Part shown: positions 9,038-15,841 of the stretch, piece by piece
How the letters are laid out: every line of letters starts with the position of its first letter
How positions within the stretch are numbered: the first letter of the stretch is position 1
Source of the DNA: Kitasatospora acidiphila
GTDB lineage: Bacteria > Actinomycetota > Actinomycetes > Streptomycetales > Streptomycetaceae
DNA: 64,000 nt
NCBI RefSeq assembly: GCF_006636205.1
Contig: NZ_VIGB01000003.1
Location: 4,454,501 to 4,518,500 of the forward strand
Reading direction: 5' to 3'
Position numbers and translations under genes: made by a program
Notes under the pieces: model-generated
Databases searched by the model: none
Told to the model about the DNA's origin: nothing
Seen by the model: the letters and a program-made list of their open reading frames with translations, nothing else

Positions 9038-9574
9038 ATGGCCCCGCCGCACCGCCGCTCCCCGTTGCTGGCCTTCCTGGTCCTGGTGGTCTGCCCCACC
9101 GCCCTGCTGACCGTCTACTTCACGGTGCCCCTGGGCTCCTTCGGCCCGGAGCACCCGGTGCTGAGCTGGACCGTCTTCCTGGTGTTCCTGACCGCCCTGG
9201 CCGCCCTGCTGGTCCACCAGATCGCCCTCATCATGCGGGAGAGCGACCAGGGCCTGCCGGGCCTGGCCATCCTGGCCGTCTCCATCCTGACCCTGGTGGC
9301 CTTCTCCGCCGCCTACTTCGTGCTGGCCCGCCGGCCCGGGGAGTTCTCCGGGCTGCAGACCCGGCTGGACGCGCTCTACTTCACTGTGGTCACCATGGCG
9401 ACCGTCGGCTACGGCGACATCGTCGCAACCGGTCAGTCGTCCCGGGTGGTGGTGGTCGTGCAGATCGTCTACACGCTGGTCTTCCTGGCGGCCGGCTTCA
9501 CCGCGCTCGGCCAGCGGGCCCGCCGCCGGATCGGCAGCGGCCGCCATGCCGACGACAGATCCGGCCACGGTTGA
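9038..9574 (+). CDS. Two-pore-helix potassium channel family protein
   Basis: A 178-residue membrane protein with four hydrophobic stretches. A pore loop near residue 120 carries the K+ selectivity filter TVGYGD. The segment after it (VVVVVQIVYTLVFLAAGFTA) is the inner helix. There is no RCK/TrkA-N regulatory domain, so gating is unclear. A GGAG site precedes the ATG. Confidence 0.85.
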   Translation: MAPPHRRSPLLAFLVLVVCPTALLTVYFTVPLGSFGPEHPVLSWTVFLVFLTALAALLVHQIALIMRESDQGLPGLAILAVSILTLVAFSAAYFVLARRPGEFSGLQTRLDALYFTVVTMATVGYGDIVATGQSSRVVVVVQIVYTLVFLAAGFTALGQRARRRIGSGRHADDRSGHG

Positions 9575-9614
9575 GGAATCCGCACCCCCGGCACATGCTG
9601 GTCAGGTGACCGCG

Positions 9615-9800
9615 ATGTTCGAAGAGGAGCTCCGCGCGCAGCTGGCCGCGGCCCGCGAGGATCTGGCCAAGGCCGCCGACGACGGCGACCTCGACGGTGT
9701 GCAGGCCTGCGAGGGCCGGATCGCCGGGCTGCTCCGACTGGCCGCCAGCCACGGGATCAGCCTGCCGCACACCCCGTCCGAGGAACGCGGCAATTCCTGA
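9615..9800 (+). CDS. Small conserved streptomycete protein
   Basis: A 61-residue charged helical protein: MFEEELRAQLAAAREDLAKA, then DGVQACEGRIAGLLRLAASH and a short tail. It resembles a conserved family near this tRNA-Leu in streptomycetes, as I remember it; no function is known. The ATG at 9615 is chosen because CAGGTGA lies 6-7 nt upstream. A longer frame begins inside the channel gene and adds non-conserved residues. Confidence 0.6.
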   Translation: MFEEELRAQLAAAREDLAKAADDGDLDGVQACEGRIAGLLRLAASHGISLPHTPSEERGNS

Positions 9801-9828
9801 TCCTTTCCCGCACCGCCCCGCACACGCA

Positions 9829-9866
9829 GGCAGGCCCGGTTCGGATTTCTCCGAACCGAGCCTGCC
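9829..9866. terminator. Terminator of the first tRNA-Leu unit
   Basis: A 16-bp stem with one mismatch (GGCAGGCCCGGTTCGG / CCGAACCGAGCCTGCC) and a 6-nt loop. It lies just past the 3' end of the minus-strand tRNA and also after the plus-strand small gene, so it can serve both. Confidence 0.85.
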
Positions 9867-9871
9867 GGTTG

Positions 9872-9955
9872 TGCGCGAGGGGGGAGTTGAACCCCCACGC
9901 CCTTTCGGGCACTGGAACCTGAATCCAGCGCGTCTGCCTATTCCGCCACCCGCGC
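9872..9955 (-). tRNA. tRNA-Leu (anticodon CAG)
   Basis: An 84-nt class II tRNA. The acceptor arm GCGCGGG pairs with the 3' CTCGCGC, followed by discriminator A. The anticodon stem-loop CTGGA-TTCAGGT-TCCAG gives CAG, which reads CUG, the main leucine codon in this GC-rich genome. The T-arm is GGGGGTTCAACTCCCCC. CCA is not encoded. Confidence 0.95.
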
Positions 9956-10082
9956 ATCTGGGTGTTGTGGAAGATGCTAGCCGATTCGCCGGGGTGCAGT
10001 CGACGCCGGCCCGGCCGGCGAGGCCGGATCGCCCCGGCGGGCCGCCGACACGGGATCAAGCTGCCGCCGCCCGGACATACAA

Positions 10083-10118
10083 GAAGCCCCGGTTCGGATT
10101 TCTCCGAACCGGGGCTTC
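10083..10118 (-). terminator. Terminator of the second tRNA-Leu unit
   Basis: A perfect 15-bp stem (GAAGCCCCGGTTCGG / CCGAACCGGGGCTTC) with a 6-nt loop. Its inner half and loop are the same as in the first tRNA-Leu terminator, so the terminator was duplicated with the tRNA. Confidence 0.88.
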
Positions 10119-10124
10119 CGGTTG

Positions 10125-10208
10125 TGCGCGAGGGGGGAGTTGAACCCCCACGCCCTTTCGGGCACTGGAACCTGAATCCAGCGCGTCTGCCTATTCCGCC
10201 ACCCGCGC
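10125..10208 (-). tRNA. tRNA-Leu (anticodon CAG), second copy
   Basis: Identical over its 84 nt to the copy 253 bp away. The flanks are also alike on both sides (terminator hairpin and the leader with GATGCTAGCCGAT), which shows duplication of a whole transcription unit. On the minus strand a promoter can be proposed: TTCGAC (10251-10256) and TAGCAT (10227-10232) with 18-bp spacing. Confidence 0.95.
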
Positions 10209-10636
10209 ATCTGGGTGTTGTCGAAGATGCTAGCCGATCGCCCGGGTGAGGTCGAATCGGTTTGGACCCGCTTCTTTCCCACTCGGCCGGTTTCAGCTCC
10301 CTCTCGGGCGCCCCTTCCGACGTGGAAAACATTAGCACGGCCCCGGCCGAACCTACGAATCCATCCCTGGGCCCCCGCCTGCACAGCTCCGCGGACCCCG
10401 CCACCGGAGCGGCCGCGGGGCGCCGGAGACGAACGGGTGAGCCGCGGATGACCACCCCCGGCCAGGGGTACCTGTCCCTGCACGCCCCATGGCCGATGTG
10501 GGTCATCCCACGCCCCGCCACCACATGGCCGGGGAACCGTACAGATGGCCGCGGCGTGGATACGATCAGTACGGAAGTACCGCAATCGGGCCCCGGGCCC
10601 GAAGGAAGCCCGAGAGCCCTTGGAAGGGGGTGCCCC
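10209..10636. promoter_or_regulatory. 428-bp intergenic region: tRNA-Leu and fhaA promoters
   Basis: No gene is seen. The left part carries the proposed minus-strand tRNA-Leu promoter. The right part must hold the plus-strand promoter of the fhaA-fhaB-pstP series; a TACGAT element near 10559-10564 is a candidate -10 box. Open frames crossing the region have no start signals. Confidence 0.5.
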
Positions 10637-11499
10637 GTGGGAGTGATGAAGAAGTTCGAGCAGCGACTTGAGGGTCTCGTGAACGGCACCTTCGCCAAGG
10701 TGTTCAAGTCCGAGGTCCAGCCCGTGGAGATCGCCGGTGCGCTGCAGCGCGAGTGCGACAACAACGCCACCATCTGGAACCGGGAACGCACGGTCGTGCC
10801 CAACGACTTCATCGTCGAGCTCAGCCCGCACGACCACGAGCGGCTCAGCCCGTACGCGGGGCAGCTCGGGCAGGAGCTCGCCGGGATGGTGCTGGAGTAC
10901 GCCGAGGCGCAGCGCTACAGCTTCCTCGGCCCGCTGCAGGTGAACCTGGAGCGCGCCGACGACCTCGACACCGGCCTCTACCGGGTGCGCAGCCGCACCC
11001 TCGCCAGCGATGCCCCGGAGCCGCCGGCCGCCGCCTACCAGCCCCCGCCCCGCAGCCCGGCTACGGCTCGCCGGAGCCGGCCGGCGCGGGCTGGGCGCAG
11101 AGCAGCCAGCCGACGTACGCGGGCTCGGCGCCGCTGGCCCCGAGCGCTCCCCCCGCCGCGCCGGCCGCGCCCGCGGGTGGCAACGTCCGCCCGTTCCCCG
11201 GCTCGGGCACCGGCGTCGGCACCCGGCGCTGGATCGAGATCAACGGCACCCGGCACCAGATCACCGGCAACGCCTGCGTGCTCGGCCGCTCCACCGAGGC
11301 GGACGTGCGGATCGACGACCCCGGAGTCTCCCGCAAGCACGCCGAGATCCGCCCCGGAAACCCGGCCATGGTCCTCGACCTCGGGTCGACCAACGGCATC
11401 GTGGTGGACGGGCAGCACACCCAGCGCGCTACGCTCCGCGACGGCTCGCGGATCGTCGTGGGCTCCACGACGATCATCTACCGACAGGTCGAAGGGTAG
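10637..11499 (+). pseudogene. fhaA: FhaA: DUF3662 and FHA domain protein, frameshifted
   Basis: The N-terminal part starts at GTG (MGVMKKFEQRLEGLVNGTFA) and carries the DUF3662 domain (about residues 1-125: QPVEIAGALQREC, TVVPNDFIVELS). The C-terminal part, in another frame, has a Pro/Gln linker and an FHA domain with GRSTEADVRI, SRKHAEI and DLGSTNGIVVDG. The frame changes in the C-run at 11042-11051, where one base seems missing. FhaA binds phosphothreonines made by PknA/PknB and controls lipid II supply through MurJ in mycobacteria. It heads the fhaA-fhaB-pstP series, so an indel error is more likely than loss. Confidence 0.85.
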
Positions 11500-11510
11500 G
11501 GCGAGCAGCG

Positions 11511-12062
11511 GTGTCCGAACTCACTCTGACAGTCATGCGGCTGGGTTTCCTGGCTGTGCTGTGGCTGTTCGTGATCGTTGCGGTGCAGGTGATCCGCAGC
11601 GATCTGTTCGGCGCCAAGGGCACCAGCCGGATCGGCCGCCGCACCGCCGGCGCGGCCGCACCCGCGGTCGCCGCGAGCAGTGCACCGGCCCGCCCGCAGC
11701 CCGGCCCCCGCGAGAGCGCCGGCCCGGCCGCCGGGCCGCAGTCCGGTGGCCGCCGGGCCGCCCGGGTCGCCCCCACCCAGCTGGTGGTGGTCGAGGGCGG
11801 GCTGGCCGGAACCACCGTCGCGCTCCAGGGCCAGGTCATCACGCTCGGTCGCGCCCACGACTCCACCATCGTCCTCGATGACGACTACGCCTCCTCGCGT
11901 CATGCCAGGATCTACCCGGACCAGACTGGGCAGTGGACCGTGGAGGATCTAGGCTCCACCAACGGCACGTATCTGGACCGTCAGCGGCTGACACAGCCGA
12001 TGCCGCTGCAGATCGGCGTGCCGATCCGTATCGGCAGGACCGTCATCGAACTGCGGAAGTAG
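11511..12062 (+). CDS. fhaB: FhaB/FipA-like membrane-anchored FHA protein
   Basis: A 183-residue protein. One N-terminal membrane helix (about 8-28, FLAVLWLFVIVAVQVI) is followed by an Ala/Pro-rich linker. A C-terminal FHA domain (about 95-183) has the binding-loop residues GRAHDSTIVL, SSRHARI and DLGSTNGTYLD. In mycobacteria this protein links PknA/B signalling to the division machinery. The GTG start lies 11 bp after fhaA, so the two are probably cotranscribed. A chain of coupled small frames leads from here to pstP. Confidence 0.88.
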   Translation: MSELTLTVMRLGFLAVLWLFVIVAVQVIRSDLFGAKGTSRIGRRTAGAAAPAVAASSAPARPQPGPRESAGPAAGPQSGGRRAARVAPTQLVVVEGGLAGTTVALQGQVITLGRAHDSTIVLDDDYASSRHARIYPDQTGQWTVEDLGSTNGTYLDRQRLTQPMPLQIGVPIRIGRTVIELRK

Positions 12063-12068
12063 TAGCGC

Positions 12069-12164
12069 ATGAGGGACAGCACCCCGTCCATGAGCAGCCG
12101 GGAAGGCAGCGCGGCCGCTGCCGCTGCCCTGTGCGAGGAACAGAGGGGAGCGGGCGCCGCATGA
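12069..12164 (+). CDS. Small ORF between fhaB and pstP
   Basis: A 31-residue frame (MRDSTPSMSSREGSAAAAAL onward, ending in GAGAA) starts 6 bp after fhaB. Its TGA overlaps the ATG of the next mini-ORF in an ATGA motif. It is not recognised. It may be a coupling device rather than a functional peptide. Confidence 0.35.
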   Translation: MRDSTPSMSSREGSAAAAAALCEEQRGAGAA

Positions 12165-12241
12165 GCGAGCGGAGCGAGCTCATCGTTGAACGGCGCGCGT
12201 GGGCGAATGCCTCCACCGAGCTTTGCGAGGTGGGCGCATGA
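12161..12241 (+). CDS. 26-residue mini-ORF in repeat unit 1
   Basis: It begins MSERSELIVERRAWANASTE and ends in LCEVGA. Its start overlaps the stop of the preceding small frame, and its stop overlaps the start of repeat 2 (ATGA both times). A GAGGTGG site is supplied to the next frame. Not recognised as a protein family. Translation is inferred from the arrangement only. Confidence 0.35.
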   Translation: MSERSELIVERRAWANASTELCEVGA

Positions 12242-12314
12242 GCGAGCGGAGCGAGCTCATCGTTGAACGGCGCGCGTGGGCGAATGCCTCCACCGAGCTT
12301 TGCGAGGTGGGCGC
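12161..12314 (+). repeat. Two perfect tandem 77-bp repeats
   Basis: Two identical 77-bp units (12161-12237 and 12238-12314) lie directly before pstP. Each starts ATGAGCGAGCGGAGCGAGCT and ends CGAGGTGGGCGC, just before the next ATG. Because 77 is not a multiple of 3, each unit changes frame, yet each brings its own start and stop codon. CCACC within the unit can pair with GGTGG, which overlaps the ribosome binding site of the following ATG. Confidence 0.95.
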
Positions 12315-12318
12315 ATGA
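12238..12318 (+). CDS. 26-residue mini-ORF in repeat unit 2
   Basis: It encodes the same peptide as the mini-ORF of repeat 1. Its TGA overlaps the ATG of pstP at 12315 in an ATGA motif. Ribosomes ending here could restart on the phosphatase, so this may set PstP output. Confidence 0.35.
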   Translation: MSERSELIVERRAWANASTELCEVGA

Positions 12319-13997
12319 GCCTGGTGCTGAGGTTCGCCGCCGGGTCCCACAAGGGACTGATCCGGGAGGGGAACGAGGACTCCGGCTACGCCGGACCCCG
12401 ACTGCTGGCAGTGGCGGACGGGATGGGCGGTGCGGCGGCCGGCGAAGTCGCCTCCTCCGAGGTGCTGAGCTCGATCATCACGCTGGACGAGGCCGACCCC
12501 CAGGCCGACCTGCTGACCCTGCTGAACGACGCGGTGCAGAACGCCAACGACCGGCTGCGCCTGATGGTCGAGCAGGACCCGCAGCTCGAAGGCATGGGCT
12601 GCACCCTGACCGCGCTGCTGTGGACCGGCGAGCGGATGGGCCTGGTGCACGTCGGCGACTCCCGCGCCTACCTGCTGCGGGACGGCTCACTGACCCAGAT
12701 CACCCAGGACCACACCTGGGTGCAGCGGCTGGTGGACGAGGGCCGGATCACCGCCGAGGAGGCCGAGACGCATCCGCAGCGCTCGCTGCTGATGCGCGCG
12801 CTGGACGGCCGCGGCCAGGTCGAGCCCGACCTGGCGATCCGCGAGGTCCGGGCCGGCGACCGCTACCTGATCTGCTCCGACGGCCTGTCCGGCCCGGTCA
12901 GCCACCAGACCCTGGAAGAGACGCTGGGGAGCTTCTACGCCCCCGAGCCGACCATCCAGGAGCTGATCCAGCTGGCGCTGCGCGGCGGCGGCCCCGACAA
13001 CATCACCTGCATCGTGGCCGACGTCCTCGACGTGGGCCCGAACGACACCCACAGCGGCCAGTTCACCACCACCCCCGTGGTGGTCGGCGCGGTCGCCGAG
13101 GGCCCGCACGGCACCGCCGTGGACAACCAGATCATCGACACCCCGGCCGGCCGCGCCGCCGGGCTGGGCCGCCAGCAGGCGCCGCAGGGCACCTTCGGCC
13201 CGGCCGACGGCTACGAGCAGGCGCAGGGCGGCTTCGGCCCCGCCGAGGGCTACGACGGCGAGGGCTACGGCCCGGCCGACCCCTCGGGTGCGCAGGGCGG
13301 CTACCCGGGCGCCCCCGACGGCGGCTACGGCCAGGGCTACCCCCAGGAGCCGCAGCCCGCCGACGCCGAGCAGCCGCCGCGCAAGCGCCGCTGGTTCCGC
13401 CGCTCGGCGGTCACCGTGGTGGCGCTCGCCCTCGTCGGCGGTGCCGCCTACGGCGGCTACTCCTGGACCCAGGACAAGTACTACCTGGGCATCAGCGACG
13501 GCCACGTCACGGTCTACCAGGGCATCAACGAGAACATCGCCGGCATCAGCCTGTCCAAGGTCCACAACACCACGGACGTCCAGACCCGGCTGCTCCCGGT
13601 CCAGACGCAGGACGCGCTCAAGAAGACCATCACGGCCGGCAGCCTCGACGACGCCAACGCCAGGGTGAGCGCCTACGCCCACCAGGCCGACGTCTGCTCC
13701 AAGGCGGCCCAGCACCCGCAGCAGCCCACCGGCAGCAGCCAGGGCCAGCCGGTCACGGCGGCCTCCTACGGGACGGCGCCCAGGGTCGGCGCCTCCCCGG
13801 CCGCGCCCGACCCGAGCGCCGCAGCCGGCCAAGGGGGCAGCGGCGCCGGCCAGCCGACCGCCTCGCCGAGCACGACGGCCGCCCCGAGCAGCCCGGCACC
13901 CAGCGCCCCGGCCGGCGCCTCGAGCAGCCCGAGCAGCCAGCAGTCGCCGAGCACGGACGACGCGCAGCTGGCCGGCCAGTGCCCGCAGCCGTCCTGA
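12315..13997 (+). CDS. pstP: PP2C-type Ser/Thr protein phosphatase PstP
   Basis: A 560-residue phosphatase that reverses PknB-type phosphorylation. The cytoplasmic PP2C domain (about 1-240) has GLIREGNEDSGYA, AVADGMGG, VGDSRAYL, ICSDGLSG and GPDNIT, covering the metal-binding Asp residues. A Gly/Tyr/Gln-rich linker leads to one membrane helix (about 363-385) and a Ser/Pro/Ala-rich outer tail. The ATG at 12315 follows a GAGGTGG site and gives the usual family N-terminus; a longer frame would add 13 repeat-derived residues. It is followed by a strong palindrome and then pbpA, with no FtsW/RodA gene between. Confidence 0.93.
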   Translation: MSLVLRFAAGSHKGLIREGNEDSGYAGPRLLAVADGMGGAAAGEVASSEVLSSIITLDEADPQADLLTLLNDAVQNANDRLRLMVEQDPQLEGMGCTLTALLWTGERMGLVHVGDSRAYLLRDGSLTQITQDHTWVQRLVDEGRITAEEAETHPQRSLLMRALDGRGQVEPDLAIREVRAGDRYLICSDGLSGPVSHQTLEETLGSFYAPEPTIQELIQLALRGGGPDNITCIVADVLDVGPNDTHSGQFTTTPVVVGAVAEGPHGTAVDNQIIDTPAGRAAGLGRQQAPQGTFGPADGYEQAQGGFGPAEGYDGEGYGPADPSGAQGGYPGAPDGGYGQGYPQEPQPADAEQPPRKRRWFRRSAVTVVALALVGGAAYGGYSWTQDKYYLGISDGHVTVYQGINENIAGISLSKVHNTTDVQTRLLPVQTQDALKKTITAGSLDDANARVSAYAHQADVCSKAAQHPQQPTGSSQGQPVTAASYGTAPRVGASPAAPDPSAAAGQGGSGAGQPTASPSTTAAPSSPAPSAPAGASSSPSSQQSPSTDDAQLAGQCPQPS

Positions 13998-14003
13998 CCC
14001 ACC

Positions 14004-14035
14004 GCTGACCGGCAGGCCCGGGCCTGCCGGTCAGC
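14004..14035. terminator. 32-bp perfect palindrome after pstP
   Basis: GCTGACCGGCAGGCCC followed at once by its exact reverse complement, 6 bp after the pstP stop. It is a strong stem and a likely terminator. It stands where an FtsW/RodA gene is expected, so pbpA may need its own promoter. Confidence 0.8.
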
Positions 14036-14106
14036 ACCCGTGCGTCCGTGCGGTTGAATGGCATGCGCCGCCTGCCCAGGTGTCGTCGAAGGAGGGGACC
14101 CGTCTC

Positions 14107-15567
14107 ATGAACAAGCCCATCCGACGGGTTGCCGTCTTCTGCATGGTGCTGGTCTTCGCGCTGCTGCTGCGCGCCAACTGGATCCAGGCCGTGGTCGCCG
14201 ACAGCTACGCCACCAACCCCCACAACGAGCGCAACCTGTACGACCAGTACGCCCACCCGCGCGGCAACATCATCGTGGGCGGCCCGGGCGGCCAGCCGAT
14301 CACCACGTCCAACTTCGTCAACGGCTACCGGTACAAGTACCAGACCGGTTTCACCGACGGCCCGCTCTACGCGCCGATCACCGGCTACTCCGTGATCGGC
14401 GACTCCAGCGGCCTGGAGAACCTGGAGAACGGGATCCTCGGCGGCACCGACGACCGGCTGGCCCTCGGCAACGCGATGGACGCGCTCACCGGCAAGCAGC
14501 AGCAGGGCGGCAACGTGATCACCACGATCAACCCGACCGTGCAGAAGGCCGCCTTCCAGGCGATGGGCGACAAGAAGGGCGCCGCCGTCGCGATCGACCC
14601 GCGCACCGGCGCCATCCTGGCCATGGTGAGCACGCCGTCCTACGACCCCAACAGCCTCATCAGCGACACCACCAGCAAGACCTGGAACGCGCTCAACAGC
14701 GACCCCAACCAGCCGATGCTCAACCGGGCGCTGAGGGAGACCTATCCGCCCGGCTCCACCTTCAAGCTGGTGACCGCCGCCACCGCCTTCGAGACCGGCA
14801 AGTACAACAGCCCGGACGACCAGACCGACACCCCGGACGTCTACACCCTGCCGGGCACCAACACGGTGCTGCGCAACGACAGCGACAGCGAAGCCTGCGG
14901 CCAGGCGACCCTCAAGTACGCCCTCGAGATCTCCTGCAACACCGTCTACGGCAAGCTCGGCGCCGACCTCGGTGAGGAGAAGCTGCTCGCCCAGGCCCAG
15001 AAGTTCGGCTTCAACAACACCGTGGACACCCCGATCCGGTCGGTGGCCAGCAACTTCCCGACCGACTCCACCCCGGACGGCACCGCCCAGGACGCGATCG
15101 GCCAGCACAACACCGCCGCCACCCCGCTGCAGATGGCCATGGTCGCCTCCGCGATCGCCGACAACGGCAAGCTGATGCAGCCCTACCTGGTCGACGAGGA
15201 GCGCTCGGCGAGCGGCACCACCGTCTCCAAGCACACCGAGAAGGAGATGGACCAGGCGGTCAGCCCGGCCACCGCCCAGAAGCTGCAGCAGATGATGGTC
15301 GACGTGGTGCAGAACGGCACCGGCAAGAACGCCCAGATCCCCGGCGTCGAGGTCGGCGGCAAGACCGGCACCGCCCAGCACGGCGTGGACAACAAGGGCA
15401 AGCCGTTCGCCTGGTTCGTCTCCTACGCCAAGGTCGGCAACGACATCCCGGTCGCGGTCGCGGTGGTCGTCGAGGACGGCGCCGCGCAGAGCGACGAGAT
15501 CAGCGGCGGCAGCCTGGCCGCCCCGATCGCCAAGCAGATCATGCAGGCGGCCATCGGCAAGCAGTGA
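14107..15567 (+). CDS. pbpA: Class B penicillin-binding protein PbpA (transpeptidase)
   Basis: A 486-residue peptidoglycan transpeptidase. One N-terminal membrane anchor (about 8-28) is followed by a dimerisation region and a transpeptidase domain. The catalytic motifs are in order: SxxK in PPGSTFKLV (Ser about 217), SxN in EISCNTVYG (about 276) and KTG in VGGKTGTAQHG (about 419). It cross-links septal or polar wall. A SEDS glycosyltransferase partner, usually encoded just upstream, is missing here. The ATG follows AAGGAGGGG. Confidence 0.93.
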   Translation: MNKPIRRVAVFCMVLVFALLLRANWIQAVVADSYATNPHNERNLYDQYAHPRGNIIVGGPGGQPITTSNFVNGYRYKYQTGFTDGPLYAPITGYSVIGDSSGLENLENGILGGTDDRLALGNAMDALTGKQQQGGNVITTINPTVQKAAFQAMGDKKGAAVAIDPRTGAILAMVSTPSYDPNSLISDTTSKTWNALNSDPNQPMLNRALRETYPPGSTFKLVTAATAFETGKYNSPDDQTDTPDVYTLPGTNTVLRNDSDSEACGQATLKYALEISCNTVYGKLGADLGEEKLLAQAQKFGFNNTVDTPIRSVASNFPTDSTPDGTAQDAIGQHNTAATPLQMAMVASAIADNGKLMQPYLVDEERSASGTTVSKHTEKEMDQAVSPATAQKLQQMMVDVVQNGTGKNAQIPGVEVGGKTGTAQHGVDNKGKPFAWFVSYAKVGNDIPVAVAVVVEDGAAQSDEISGGSLAAPIAKQIMQAAIGKQ

Positions 15568-15738
15568 GGGATCGGCCTCACCTCGGGGCGATTCGCCTCC
15601 GACACCAGTAGGCTCCGATACCGGTCTGGTCTCAGCTGGCGGGCGTGTCGAGTTGTCACCACGGCGACCGGTAGCGTATCCGCCAGCAGCGGGTCTGCCC
15701 GCTGCTCGATCGCGGCCTCGCCGCGGCGGTTGGGACCG

Positions 15739-15788
15739 GCGTCACAGAACCACGTGTGACGAGGGCAGCGTCACTACAGAAACACGTG
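15739..15788. promoter_or_regulatory. Repeated GCGTCAC...CACGTG motif upstream of pknB
   Basis: Two direct repeats, GCGTCACAGAACCACGTG (15739-15756) and GCGTCACTACAGAAACACGTG (15768-15788), lie 54 bp before pknB. Between them GTGACG and CGTCAC form an inverted repeat (15756-15774). This looks like a two-site operator for a dimeric regulator; the regulator is not identifiable from the sequence. Confidence 0.5.
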
Positions 15789-15841
15789 CGGGGACACCTA
15801 CGTCATATCCTCACCGGACGGTGAGGGAGAGGGTCGGAACT

